From assembly GCA_949825065.1 (NCBI GenBank), contig OX463849.1, positions 41,785,234-41,849,233 on the forward strand: a stretch of DNA of 64,000 nt, in the 5' to 3' direction. Each line of letters opens with the position of its first letter. The stretch's first letter is position 1. Positions 43,113 to 54,595 of the stretch are shown here, piece after piece. The position numbers and the translations under genes are program-made. Below the pieces are notes generated by a model. That model saw only the letters and a program-made list of their open reading frames with translations, did not search any database and had not been told where the DNA came from. This stretch comes from Odontocerum albicorne (Eukaryota; Arthropoda; Insecta; Trichoptera; Odontoceridae).

Positions 43113-43595
43113 TCTTAATGCTGCCATATTGCTTGATTTAAAATTCTTGTAAATAGAAGAAAAAGAGTAAGTGGTTTCTCCTTGATGACTATATTTGCGA
43201 TAAATCAAGATAAGTAATAAAAACAATTTTCAAAAAAAAATCTAAATTTATTTACAAATCTCTTTTCTTCGTCTCGTTATGGATTAAGGACATTGCATAG
43301 ATACGAAATACTTTCAACAATCGGTCAATTTCGGGTGGAAAGTTTGAAGAGATAAAGAATGAAAAAAGAAAAAAATATATATATCCGACTAGAAAATATC
43401 TCAAACTCTCGAAACTCGGCAAGATTGTTGACTCAGAAAAGTTTACTCCAAATGAGAAGGGTGGAGGAAAGATTTTTCAGATATTCAAAAACTTCGAGTG
43501 GTTAAATTAGCTTGAATTCGAAAAGAAAATAAAAACATCGAAAAAGAAAAAGACTGCTTTTTAAGACCCAAAAATATTACACGGAAAGTACTCAT
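43113..43595. other. AT-rich spacer
   Basis: No feature seen. Confidence 0.45.
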
Positions 43596-43960
43596 TTGAA
43601 ATATACATGCCATCACGTCGTTTCCCTGTCGAGATAAGCCGAGAAAACACACATATATTTCGTCTCCTCTATATTCATACACATTTTCGTACAAATCCTA
43701 CGATTTAAATATTTTTTTTACATTTCCTTCTTTCAATATCATTCACTTCATCCAACCATATTTGATTAGCCTGATTCTATCAAGCCGTCCACTCATATTT
43801 GCAATCTATAACATATTTGTTTTGTTTCATAATTCATTAGTTATGCATGCCCAAACCATCTCAGACTGCTCTTCTTGATATTACAAAATATCAGTCTTAT
43901 GTTCACATTCACTCCTAATCATTTTATCATTATTCTGTCATATATTGAAAGCCCATGTTT
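43596..43960 (-). mobile_element. LINE-B 3' remnant
   Basis: 'catgccatcacgtcgtttcc' (end of LINE-B reversed), 'cattcacttcatccaacc' and 'gcccaaaccatctcag' (the WFGHV-region block reversed) in order. Frame destroyed. Confidence 0.5.
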
Positions 43961-44090
43961 TCTTGTCAGTGCTTACAGTTTTACAGTATTTATTCCGGTC
44001 TTTATGTATTTTTTATGTACACGTTATACTTCTATAGATAATAGTTTGTACTAAAATACTGAAATGGGCTATTTATTATATTACACTTTT

Positions 44091-44478
44091 AGGAACGTCT
44101 GTTCCTTAAAAGAGAGATGATAAGGATGATTGTTGATAAATAAAAACTTGTCGAAATCGGAATATGTAAAGAGGAATTTTATTGACAAACGTCAGTATTT
44201 ATAATGTTTTTGAACGTGTGCGGGAACGCGCACGAGATATAATATAGCTGTCTCGTCTTTGCGCTTACAATATGTTTATTGTCGCGCGTAGGTATCCTTT
44301 TGTTTTGAGAGACAGCGCGAAAGATGTGTTGCCCTCTCCTTTCCTCATGGAATGCGGTCTTCACTGGTAGTGAGTTGAATAACCGACCGCGTGGACTTTG
44401 GCATTGTTTGTCTCGCATTGTTAAGGTGGGCAAAGGTCGTCTCGTGGGTTCAGTGACCGCGCATACGGTCGCCACACA
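44091..44478 (-). mobile_element. LTR-like repeat (probable solo LTR), copy 2
   Basis: 388 bp flanked by an exact direct repeat CTTTT (44086-44090 and 44479-44483). On the minus strand: TGTGTGG start, 'gaccgcattccatgagg', 'gcgcgttcccgcacacgttc', TATAAATAC near 44200, AATAAAATTCC, 'tttttatttatcaacaa'. Collinear with 1372-1757. The 3' end (CGTTCCT) is not the usual CA, so the boundary is open. Confidence 0.5.
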
Positions 44479-44479
44479 C

Positions 44480-44670
44480 TTTTGATGTATACAGTACAGC
44501 ATGACGGGTTTATTGTCTTGTGGAAATTACTTGCAACCAACCATAAATCTTGTTAAGAGGCATTAAGAGAAAATCAGATTGGAACCCTTTTTGAAAAAGT
44601 ACCAGCGGGCATTAAACCCGCGACTCCCAGTTAGGAATACAGGCGTCTCACCAACTAAATCACGGAGGTC
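44480..44670 (-). mobile_element. SINE1, near full length
   Basis: Tail 'gatgtatacagtacagc', 'gtggaaattacttgcaacca', body 'cagattggaacccttttt', head 'cattaaacccgcgactccca' and 'aggcgtctcaccaactaaat', ending 'cacggaggtc'. Directly abuts the LTR-like repeat. Confidence 0.75.
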
Positions 44671-45510
44671 ATCAAAACTATCATCTTGTTATGCATAAAT
44701 ATTTGCTCCATTAGGTGTATGATTATGTCAAGGAAAACTTATATAGAGTAACTGAATAATAAAAACAGCTCTTTCATGAACGTGTGATTAAATTGAATTT
44801 TCTTACGAGCGTAAGATCGCACTGTTAGGAAACCTCATTCGTTCTTAGAGACTGCGCGTTCTTAGAGACTTCTTTAAAAAATACCAAGTTTATCACTGAG
44901 ACATTGGATCTCAATGCTCAGTTTCGAGGTTTAGAAGAGATATCAAAACCCAAGAGTATAAAGATGTAGTCGGGTGCTTTTCTCGTCAGAACTTGGAAAC
45001 GAAGTATAATTAGAAAAAAATATCTCCTCGCACTTCAAACAGTGTAGTTCATCTATCTTTAAAATAAATCAGTTAAAAATTATAATTAAATTTAAAAAAA
45101 TCGTTAGTCAAGTGACACAAATAATACTTTCCATTTAGCTTCTAAAATACTATTTTTAGGTGATTTGATGTGTGCACTCAATAAGAACCTATCATTATTA
45201 AAGAGATCAACGCCCCCTTGATACAATAAAATCTCTAATATTTTCCACATTTGTTCGTTTGCATTCCTTTACGAACATTTTCTGCCTGAAGTATTTCATT
45301 CCAACAATAGCTTTGTATATTTACAAAACAAACTCAATACAAAAGCCGCCGATAACAAATATCAAAGCAAATTCCTATTTTAACTGACAAAGCACTCACC
45401 ACCACAAATATGGCGGGGATCTCAAAGAATTCAAGAATTTAATTATTATTTTGTGAGAACTCCTCAATTCAAATATTTCAGACATTCGAGCTAAATATAA
45501 AAAAAAAAAA
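44671..45510. other. AT-rich spacer
   Basis: 'gcgttcttagagact' is duplicated near 44850. Nothing else was seen. Confidence 0.45.
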
Positions 45511-45738
45511 CTAGTTGCAACCCGTGAAATATTCACGGAAGTAAAAACAAATTCTACATTTTTGAAATACCGAATGGAACAAGATCATTTATCACGGACC
45601 CACCGAGATTCGAATTTCGAATTACTTTTGGAGAGAATCGAAGTTTTTCTCTCTCGCTCTCTTGTATTCAAAATTCAATTCTCGTATTCTTTCTTTGCCG
45701 ACAACCGTCGTACGGGTTTTCGCCTATTTATACTATGA
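45511..45738 (-). mobile_element. Non-autonomous Helitron, copy a
   Basis: 228 bp. 3' end CTAG with hairpin CCGTGAATATTTCACGG; the 5' TC end directly abuts the CTAG of copy b with no intervening base. Confidence 0.65.
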
Positions 45739-45984
45739 CTAGTTGCAACCCGTGAAATATTCACGGAAGTAAAACAAATTCTACATTTATGAACCGGTTC
45801 AAAAATTGTTAGCTAGGTATTTAAAATTCGTTCAGTATCACGGACCCACCGAGATTCAAATTTCGAATTACTTTTGGAGAGAATCGAAGTATTCCTCTCT
45901 CGCTCTCTTGTATTCAAAATTTAATTCTCGTATTATTTCTTTGCCGACAACCGTCGTATGGGTTTTGGCCTATTTATACTATGA
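45739..45984 (-). mobile_element. Non-autonomous Helitron, copy b
   Basis: 246 bp, same termini. Its 5' side joins Tigger sequence exactly as in the nested copy at 10542-10846, which is longer internally. Confidence 0.65.
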
Positions 45985-46124
45985 TTAAATATGTAAAGAA
46001 AATAAATAAAAAATGGCCGTATAACGAAACATTGTGAGCCGTTAATAAAAAAAGTGCCATAATTAAAAAAGGCCGTTATAGCGAAATGCCGTATAAAGAG
46101 CGGCCGTATAGCGAGGTATAGGTG
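45985..46124 (-). mobile_element. Tigger-like right end carried in the composite
   Basis: Matches 10847-10987: 'gaaacattgtg(g/a)gccgtt', 'ggccgttatagcgaaatgcc', ending in the TIR 'gcgaggtataggtg'. Confidence 0.75.
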
Positions 46125-46599
46125 TACTCAAATTCGATCACTAAGAACCAAATATGCATTAACTTTTTATCTTTAAAAATACCCTATCGCCTGCCCCTAC
46201 CGTGCGCCAGTTTGTTCTAATTGGCGCATTTATAATAATTAACAGAGGCCTTGTCTAACGTCGTTTCATAATAAAATATCGCATAAAGAATTCTTTGTGA
46301 TTACATTTATAATAGACAGCTTATAAGCGCGACTACACATATTTTGTTGAATGAGGTCTCTTGTATTCAAAATTCAATTCTCGTATTATTTCTTTGCCGA
46401 CAACCGTCGTACGGGTTTTCGCCTATTTATACTATGATATTGAAATAATTGCCATGTACTATCGATCTTCACAAGGTTATTTAAAATGCCTTAGTTCCTT
46501 TTTTAAGTATCATAAAATACTTCCCACGTGTACACATAATATAAAGAACGAGGAATATATGTTAAATGAAGCAGGGGAACTGTTTATTTGGAGAGCATA

Positions 46600-47305
46600 A
46601 TTGTTATAGACTGCAATCTATTTTCAATGCAGCTACTAGGTTGATATATGGTTGCGATAAATATTGTAATATTAGCCCGCTTCTATTATAAAATCTCCTA
46701 CACTGGCTGAAGTGTCGTGAACGGGTTGGTTTCAAATATTATATTTTGCATTCAAGTCCCTTAATAGAATGCCTCCATTGTATCTTTCGAATCTGAAAGA
46801 GATGTTCCTTCGGAAAGGAGTAGGAATTTGAGGTCGATTTCATCTTCATCTAATAAATTGATTGTTCCAAATCGATCAAATAGTGCGGGGTATCATGGTA
46901 GATATTTTGCCGTCACTGATACTACGGCGTGGAATGGTCTACCTAAGAAGCATGGGTGACATTTGCAGCTTTATGAAGCACTACACCTAAAGCTGAATGT
47001 GTTACTATCACGTATCATAAGATCCACAAAGGTTTCTGTGTAGTTCGTCTTCCTTTGGTAAGTTTTTTGCGGCTTTGCGGCTCACCAAACATATTTCTCT
47101 GACAATATGCAGATTCGGAGAAGTACCTAATCTAATAGCCGCACCCCTCCCTTCCTATCCTTACACTCAGCTTATATATGTATTTTTTTAATATTTTTAA
47201 TCTGTCAATAATAATGGGCTCGAGTCGTGAATTAGAGCGCCCTGGAGCAGAGTTTGTTCTCTAAACGGCGCTATATAAATTGTCATTTTATTATTATTAT
47301 TATTC
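46600..47305 (+). mobile_element. L2-like LINE 3' part
   Basis: The decayed C-terminal frame contains LQSIFNAATRLIYG (46610-46655), LLHWLKCRERVGFKYYIL with breaks, and GRYFAVTDTTAWNGLPKK (46890-46950): the (Q/I)FNAA.RLI, LHWL and AWN.LP blocks of L2/CR1 polymerases. The 3' end is GGCGCTATATAAATTGTC followed by ATTATTATTATT, a classic L2-type tail. Several stops. Confidence 0.75.
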
Positions 47306-47875
47306 CAATGCATTATATTTAAAACTCTAATTCAATGACATACCTTAATAAAATAAAAAATTATACACATTTTTAATGAGCTTTTATTACTCCTATCAAC
47401 ACGTAGTAGAATCTACCTCTGAGGTGAATACTCTAAAAACATCAAAAGTGTTGAAAACTAATTATTTATATTGAATGGTTCTCATAATTTAAAGCTCAAT
47501 TCCTTTGAAAATATAAAATATATTATTTCAAATTATTGAAGCATTCCAAAATTACTTATTTATACCTCATTTGACATGCAAACCACTAATGACAGTAAAA
47601 AATCTCACATATTTCCACACCGTCAAATTGGCTTAACATATAAACTTTTTAAGTACCTGTTATGAAATATTTAAATTTATGTGGTCTGAGTCATTTGTAT
47701 AAAACCTTTTAAAAATAAAACATGTTGTTGATAAAACGTTTCCAGGTGTGCCATGGAAACTTTTATTAACTATTAACAAAAATAGCTTTCGGCGTATTAC
47801 ACAAAATCTTAAAATATAAAAAATAACGAATCTGTTCTTAATATAAATTTAAATAAAATGCATACTTTCGTCATA
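47306..47875. other. AT-rich spacer
   Basis: No feature seen. Confidence 0.45.
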
Positions 47876-48060
47876 GTTCACTTTCGTTGTACACAGCATA
47901 ACCTAGCGTTAATTACCACGTGAAAATCTCTTCCTACCAACCATAAAGGTATTCAAAAAGTCTTAAGTGAAAACTAGACTAGAATCTTGTTTTGATCAGG
48001 GTACCAACGGGAATCGAACACGCGACCATCGGTTTGGAAGACAAACGTCTTACTAACTAG
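47876..48060 (-). mobile_element. SINE1 with an expanded A-box end
   Basis: Tail 'ctttcgttgtacacagcata', body, B box in 'gggaatcgaacacgcgacc' (48010-48028), head 'acaaacgtcttactaactag'. It continues into the 20-bp array. Confidence 0.7.
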
Positions 48061-48136
48061 ACAAACGTCTTACTAACTAGACAAACGTCTTACTAACTAG
48101 GCAAACGTCTTACTAACTAGGCAAACGTCTTACTAA
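48041..48136 (-). repeat. 20-bp tandem array grown from the SINE1 A box, 5 units
   Basis: The A-box region 'acaaacgtcttactaactag' of the SINE is repeated at 48041, 48061, 48081, 48101 and 48121; the last two begin with g, and the fifth is incomplete. Confidence 0.95.
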
Positions 48137-48456
48137 GGTGTAAGATAAATATAAATGAGCCGTGTACAAAAAGGTTCTGAAGGGACTTAATTTTTTTTTA
48201 ATTAATGAAACGACGCCATTAGCGAGTTTAACGACAAAATGAAAAAATCTTTTGAGAAAAATGTTAATACGAAGAATACCATAAAAAAATCACGATTTAT
48301 CTATAGCGAAATCATGAAACTTTTATCGAAGAAAAAAGAAATAAAACTAAAGAAAACGTAGAAATGAAAAAAAATTTTGAATAAAATGGAATTTTATTCC
48401 CCTCAAAAAATAAATTAAATCTTGTTTCTTACGTAATGAATGGGAAACACTTGGCC
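48137..48456. other. AT-rich flank of the 6.5-kb duplication
   Basis: No feature seen. Confidence 0.5.
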
Positions 48457-49286
48457 TTGTTGCGGTGGGGAGATTTCTTTGAATATGAAGAATTTGGAAA
48501 ATTTTGAGATTGTCGAAATTTTCCCTCGAAACGTTAATAATAATAACCAGCAGAAAATATTTATTTTTCTATTCAATATTTCTCAGGCGTACGATGGTTC
48601 TTTTGATGTAAATTAATATCCTATTTTATATCCAAAATTAACATAACATAAACATACTCGAAGAAAAATAAATGAATATGCATTTATTGGGAATATAGAT
48701 TCAGGCCCAATCTTATGATCTCCATTTTATCGTCGTCATCATATGTGGGTCTTCCACTTCGTACTTTTACTCAATGATATTTAAGACCTTAGTCTTTTTT
48801 TCTTTCGTATGAGATCTCTGCTCTCAGCAGGGTCATATGAAGTGGAACCACATAATCGCTTCGTAAGACACTCTGTAAAACTCTCAAAAATCATCCGAGA
48901 ACGAGTACAGCGGGTATTCATGAACGATTTGATATATGGCTTGCAGAACACTGCAGTCATAAAAGGGAGATTCCATAACTATATATGAGATAAGCGCAAC
49001 GACCTTGGATATGGTCGACCATGGCCACATGAAGATGGTTCAGAGTGCATTATTCTCTTATCGGAAGGAGGAAGCCAGGTTGAGTCTTCCAAGAGTGAGA
49101 CATTTCTCATATCTTCTTCGAAGCAAGCTGTCCGCTATTGTTATTCTATAGGTCAGCTTTCAACACTTCGGTTGAGATTGAGGGTCCACTTAATCTCAAT
49201 TTCCTTCACCTAACGTCTTTGGTCCCCTGGCATCGGCTATCGCTCTTAAATAAATATATCTGTCTTTGGCTACATAGAATAGGTTC
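48457..49286. other. Left part of the duplicated unit, unassigned
   Basis: A moderately GC-rich stretch at 48880-49210 may be an old LINE body but gives no recognisable motif. Confidence 0.35.
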
Positions 49287-49620
49287 TCAAGTGTCTGGAT
49301 AGGTATTCAGATAGCATAGGAGCTGTTTCCTGCCGCCAAAAAAAGTCGATTCGAGAATGTAGCGTAACCAAGACAAGAGCTTTCTACCGATTCCGTCTCG
49401 ATCCTCAATTTTACCAATCAATATGAATTTTAAGAAGGGGTATTTTTCTACTCTCGATATATGACCTAGACTGACAATATATTGGCACCTCGATGTTTGA
49501 AATATAACGAAACCAAAAATTTTGAGAATTCTCCGATGAATCCACATTTCGAATTATTTTAGATTACATAGCATTCTGGTCTTAATGGTCCATGTTTCAA
49601 CACCTTTTTTATTTGACTGC
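49287..49620 (-). mobile_element. LINE C-terminal fragment (separate family)
   Basis: The minus strand is open for 86 codons from MWIHRRILKI at 49547. It contains YIVSLGHISRVEKYPFL and IGKIEDRDGIGRKLLSWLRY. The EMW..RR.LKI and Y.GH..R.EKY..L..I..GKI......GR...SWL.. blocks are the C-terminal region of a common insect LINE type. 5'-truncated; frame intact. Confidence 0.7.
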
Positions 49621-49627
49621 TGTATTT

Positions 49628-50200
49628 ATTTATTGTATTTATTTAACACTTTTATTGCAAATACAATCTGACGGGCTTAGTGCCAGGCGGAAATCTCTTC
49701 CAACCAACCAAACAAAAGTAAATGAACCAAGTTACGTGGTCGCATAAATCATTCAAATGACTATCCATCCCTACAAAATCCATAAACATATACGTGAGCA
49801 TATGCCCACGAACCCCACAAAGACGGACAATCACCCGAACATTATTTTTCATATAAAGTGAGATATCATCAATCAAAAGGAAAGGAAGGGATGGTGGAGA
49901 GGAAAGGAAAATAAAAATCAGGAATGAAACACGTTATTTTACTGACTATAAATTAAGAGTTTTTTCAGTCGCTTCTTAAAGCGTGCCAAGGACGGAGCGA
50001 GTCTTATATTGGTTTGTAACTGATTCCAGAGTCTCATTGCATGGACAGTAAAGGATGACGTAAAGAAAGAAGAGCGGTGAACTGGAAAGGCCAATAAACA
50101 ATATCTGTTTGAGCGTAGCGCTAATCCATGATTGGAAAGACGCTGAAAATTTTCGGCGAAATAAGAGGGGGTTAACATACCTTAAAGTAAAAAAGACCAT
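49628..50200 (-). mobile_element. LINE-A 3' part
   Basis: Tail (TTTATTTATTGTATTTATTTA), reversed 3' UTR, and ORF end from LTPSYFAENFQRLSNHGLAL through SFTVHAMRLWNQLQTNIRLA to KLLIYSQ (49939-50178). Shorter than the 31489 copy; a break lies just upstream of LTPSY. Confidence 0.85.
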
Positions 50201-50640
50201 ATTAAGTACTTAATCATGCATTGCCGAAGTTTAAGATTCAAATTATCATTGCAGAAAACTGATTACACCTTGAGAAATTCTGAACGTGCCATTTCAAGTC
50301 GGCACCTAGCTTCTTTATATATGTATCAAAGTCACGAGGATAAGGTTTCCTAGATATTTGAAACTGTCGACTTACTCTATAGGTTGCACGGTCAGCTGCA
50401 GAGATACACCACTATGAGAGTGATTTATAGAACCTCTAATAAAATGAGGAAAAATTGAAGATCGTGCAATTGATATCGCAGTGGAAATTTCAGAACCAAG
50501 TAAAGGAAGAAGACCCATCTCCTGTCCTATGTTTGAGCTTCTGTTGAAAAAAATCATGAATCACCTATAAAGATGAGAAAAACTTGAAAGAAAAATTTAC
50601 ATCAATTACATTTTGAGGTGTTTTGTGTACATTTAAATGT
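50201..50640. other. Unassigned, open on the minus strand
   Basis: A 61-codon minus-strand frame (50372-50557) reads PLLGSEISTAISIARSSIFP. Not recognised; possibly an old LINE. Confidence 0.3.
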
Positions 50641-50845
50641 ATACCCCATTTCGTTGTATATAGTGTAACATGGCGGGCTTTTTTTTGTCATGGAGCTACA
50701 CCAACCAGAAATATGTTAAATAGGCCTTATTTGAAAACTAAAATAGAATCGTTTAAAAAAACTAGATTCCGATGGAAATTAAACCCGCAACTCCCGACTT
50801 GTAAGACAGAGTCTTACTTATTCAATATTGAAGATACAACGGGTA
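50641..50845 (-). mobile_element. SINE1 that seeded the 85-bp array
   Basis: Tail 'ttcgttgtatatagtgtaac', 'ggcgggctt', body 'caaccagaaatatgttaaat', head with B box in 'ggaaattaaacccgcaactc' and A box 'agacagagtcttactta'. The head is the first unit of the array. Confidence 0.75.
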
Positions 50846-51527
50846 TCTAGATTCCGATGGGAATTAAACCCGCAACTCCCGACTTGTCAGGCAACGTCTA
50901 ACTTATTCAATATTGAAGATATAAAGGGTATCTAGATTCCGGTGGAAATTAAACCCGCAACTCCCGACTTGTAAGACAACGTCTTACTTATTCAATATTG
51001 AAGATACAACGGCTATCTAGATTCCGGTGAGAATTAAACCCGCAACTCCCGGGTTGTCAGGTAACGTCTAACTTATTCAATATTGAAGATATAAAGGGTA
51101 TCTAGATTCCGGTGGAAATTAAACCCGCAACTCCCGACTTGTAAGACAACGTCTTACTTATTCAATATTGAAGATACAACGGGTATCTAGATTCCGGTGG
51201 GAATTGAACCCGCAACTCCCGGGTTGTCAGGCAGCGTCTAACTTATTCAATATTGAAGATATAAAGGGTATCTAGATTCCGATAGGAATTAAACCCGCAA
51301 CTCCCGACTTGTCAGGCAGCGTCTAACTTATTCAATATTGAAGATATAAAGGGTATCTAGATTCCGGTGGAAATTAAACCCGCAACTCCCGAGTTGTAAG
51401 ACAGCGTCTTACTTATTCAATATTGAAGATATAAAGGGTATCTAGATTCCGGTGGAAATTAAACCCGCAACTCCCGAGTTGTAAGACAGCGTCTTACTTA
51501 TTCAATATTGAATATATAAAGGGTATC
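50762..51527 (-). repeat. Minisatellite, 9 units of 85 bp, grown from a SINE1 head
   Basis: Units start at 50762, 50847, 50932, 51017, 51102, 51187, 51272, 51357 and 51442. Each holds a tRNA-like B box (GGAATTGAACCC-type) and A-box remnant followed by 'ttcaatattgaagata'. Variants alternate between 'gtaagaca' and 'gtcaggca' in a higher-order pattern. Confidence 0.95.
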
Positions 51528-52329
51528 ATCTGGGTATTCTTTTCTACAAAATACTAGGAATTTTGATTTCTTAACTTGTTCTTGTTTAGTGTTTTAAAAG
51601 AAGTTTTTTGACATTCGTATCAAAAAAATACCTAAAGGTGAACAACATAATTAAAAACGAACAACCAGTAAAGACAAATTACATTCGTTAATAATTAACT
51701 CAGAATTTCTTGTAACATGACCTTTATAGTATTATCATACCATGGGCGCCATACTACGAAAATCTGATAAATGTCTTACAAAGAATTATATTTTTGTCCA
51801 TTATTTAGCCATTAACAAGAATCAGAGGTTATTACAAACTACGTCAGAGTTTTCTAAATAGACCCTTATTCGATTTACTATCTTGTTTCCTTAAATATAA
51901 TGACTTTTTTTAGAACAAGAAAATAATTTCATGAAAAATTAATTATTTTTAGAGGAAAATTAAATTAACTTAAGCGAGAGGTAACCAAAAACTATTATTA
52001 AACTCTTTCAACATTTATTATTACAATAAAGCGTAACTGTTTACATCAATAAACGTCCAAACGTTATAAAATATTAAGAAAAAATATGGTGTAAATTAAA
52101 AACTTAAACTGCCGATGTTGGAAATACTAACGCAAGTAAACAGGCCATGACAATCGCACAAGTCTAGCGAGTGCAAGTACTATATTAATACTATGCAAAC
52201 TTGTTTATTTATTGAAGAACGAAAAAAGACAAAAACAACGTTTGCATTCATATTTCCACATGGTAATTTTCCAAATCAATTTAAGAAAAGAACTACAGAA
52301 GTCAAGGAGTAGCATACAAATATTGATCG
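51528..52329. other. AT-rich spacer in the duplicated unit
   Basis: No feature seen. Confidence 0.45.
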
Positions 52330-53440
52330 GAAATGCGAGCGGATAGCTTTGTGCTGATGATAGTAGTGTTAACGGAGAATGAAAATGAAGTGTAGAGTTT
52401 GATAATTAAATTGTATGAGAGATTACGAAGAAAGATCTAAGAATGAATGTTGCGAAATCCAAAGTCACGGTGATAGAAAAGTGTGAAAGAAAAATAAATG
52501 CGATACCGTGAGTGATAAGCTAAAAATTGGAACAAGTTGACGAATTCCACTTTTTGGGTAGTATTTTCTCATTCTCAGATGCTGGAAGAGTTAAACATAT
52601 ACAAGTCCCTTAAATAACTGGACAGTACTGTCTTTTTGGTCTTTCTGGAGTGATGATGTGTGAGGAGTTGAATTTTGCAAGATGTTTCCAGTTGTAGTTG
52701 AGTGTCACTGTTTGTCAGGTTGATGAGAGCGTGCAACGGGGTTTTGTTTTTGGGTAATCAAAAATCGGAAAGAAGTATCGATTTATTTTTTCATGCTAAA
52801 TATCCTCAGTGAGATACAGGCAAAAGCCTAGTTTACTGGGGATACGACAAATGAAAGGCAACAAACCCAGATCCATTAAAATTGTATGTCCAAATCAAAT
52901 TACCTGTTGTTTTTTTCGCGAATTGTGTATATTTTTTGTCATGTGTAATAATAAATAAATAAATAAATAAAACTGTCCACAACAATAGTTTAATACTAGC
53001 TTTGATGTATGGGAATGACACGTGGAATGTAAAAAGACTGATATGAGTCGAATAAATACTGTAGAAATGCGTGCACCGAGAAAAATACATGCTGACAATG
53101 TATGACAGCTAATATGCTGATTAAGATTAAGAAGAACACCATGAGATGGTTTCGACATGTATAACGAATTAATGAAAATACTAACAAAACAAATATATAG
53201 TGCAAATGTGAAGGAAAGTGTAGTAGAGGAAGACCAAAGAAAAAGTGAATAACATTTAAAAAGAAAGTAACGTAGAATGGCACAGAAATTTAAAGTATTG
53301 TATGAGAATGTGTGTGGATATAGAAAAGGCTAAGGATGTATGTTGAAATAGGAAAGTCTGGCGCTGTGTTCTTTCTACATTGATAGGGAAATGGCGTGAT
53401 GGTATGTATGTATGTAAATATGTTTTTTTTATACTTATAC
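52330..53440 (+). mobile_element. LINE-B remnant interrupted by LINE-D
   Basis: The first piece (52330-52604) retains reverse-transcriptase blocks in broken frame: VLTENENEV, IKLYERLRRK and the STFWVVFSHSQMLE region. The second (52971-53440) resumes with LILALMYGNDTWNVKRL, MRWFRHV, SRGRPKKK and the WRCVLST(L)-type ending near 53370, followed by GTATGTATGTATG. The two halves fit together across the insertion. Confidence 0.65.
52605..52970 (+). mobile_element. LINE-D 3' end nested in LINE-B
   Basis: Runs from 'ctttttggtctttctggag' to the TAAATAAATAAATAAA tail and matches 26275-26625 reversed. ACTGT occurs just before it and just after its tail, a possible 5-bp target duplication. Confidence 0.7.
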
Positions 53441-53494
53441 AAGTAATTATTATCAATGATGTTTTTCAGGTGTTACATGCTTACGTATTTTATT

Positions 53495-53684
53495 TTTTAT
53501 AACCTGACGAGTTTATTACCATGTGGCAATCTATTCCAACCAACCAAAAATATGTTTTTATAGGCCCTAAGTGTTGACCAGACTGGAATCCTATTTTTAA
53601 AAAAATCTGGGTACCAGCTGGGATCGAACCCGCAACCTCCGGATCGGCAGACAAGTGTCTTACTACCAGGCCACGGAGGTCGTC
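53495..53684 (-). mobile_element. SINE1, full length
   Basis: The clearest SINE1: head 'tgacgacctccgtggcctgg' reversed at the right end, A-box region 'gtcttactaccaggccacgg', B box GGTTCGATCCC (reverse of 53620-53630), body, tail 'ttaccatgtggcaatctatt' and 'aacctgacgagt'. Confidence 0.85.
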
Positions 53685-54463
53685 TTCGATTTTTTCAAAC
53701 TACCTTGGATACATTTGTTAAAATTATGGCTTATATTGCATTACATCTGTCTAGAATAAAATTATTATTATTTACAGTTCTAAAAACACACCTATAAAAT
53801 CACATGGCGTGAGTTCTACATGAATGACATTCGGGAACAAGAAATTGTGAAAAATATACGGAATAATGTTTCCTTTTATAAAACAATGTGTCCACATTGC
53901 GAACCTGCCTTCAAAATAGACGGAACAAAATAATAAACCAATCTTTGAACACAATCCGAGCGATTTTTCATGCCTCACAAATTCTATTGAAGCTGAATAT
54001 ATTGTAATATATTATTTGCGTCGAGATTTCCACATCTTCTAGGAATACCCTACATCCTGCCAAAAGCCCTGGTCCTAAGGAAACATCGAGGAAAGTGAGT
54101 GGATATTATTCATGTGAAAAATAATGTTTTCGCACTTAAGTCCTGACGGATATATATTTCAATTTTCACAAAAGATTACCGAACGATAAACTTGAGAATT
54201 TCTAAGACACCGTTAAGCGAAATTTCTTTTTTATTTTCGACCATTTTAAGACTTGCTGTTTCTGAAAAGACGACGTTTCATTGATTTTTTAATTTATTCG
54301 TTAAGATATCTAGATTAGCAATACGGACATATTGAAGACTGTGGCCGAGATAAAAAATTGTCCTCAGCATCAGTAATCGAGCTTAAGGGTAAACAACCAC
54401 TGGAATATGTAAAAAAACTCAAAGTGCACCATCGTACATGTTAGAAATACTACCGTGTAGTCA
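53685..54463. other. Spacer in the duplicated unit
   Basis: Nothing recognised. The 68-codon minus-strand frame at 53772-53978 lacks any motif. Confidence 0.4.
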
Positions 54464-54595
54464 GTCTAGCGTGTTTAAATATTGTTACCAGGCGAACTCA
54501 TTTAACAGTCTAGCGCGTTTAAGTATTGTTACCAGGCAAACTCATTTAACAGTCTAGCGCGTTTAAGTATTGTTACCAGGCGAACTCATTAAACA
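54464..54595 (-). repeat. 44-bp tandem array, 3 units, beside a SINE1 head
   Basis: Units start at 54464, 54508 and 54552 ('gtctagcg(t/c)gtttaa(a/g)tatt' plus 'gttaccaggc(g/a)aactcatt'). The sequence continues into 'accaaatccgaaacctccgg', a SINE1 head fragment ending near 54645. Confidence 0.9.

Larger units (their letters stand above)
45511..46437 (-). mobile_element. Composite Helitron-like unit
   Basis: On the minus strand it begins TCATAGTATAAATAGGC at 46437 and ends in a hairpin plus CTAG at 45511, between A (45510) and T (46438). Contents from right to left: a truncated Helitron 5' part (46359-46437), 234 bp of flank matching 10988-11222 (46125-46358), a Tigger right end (45985-46124), a complete small Helitron (45739-45984) and another directly joined to it (45511-45738). 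Confidence 0.55.

Noticed and set aside
53600..53684. Functional tRNA gene on the minus strand
   Set aside because: The head has A and B boxes but the same head with the same body recurs many times in the window.
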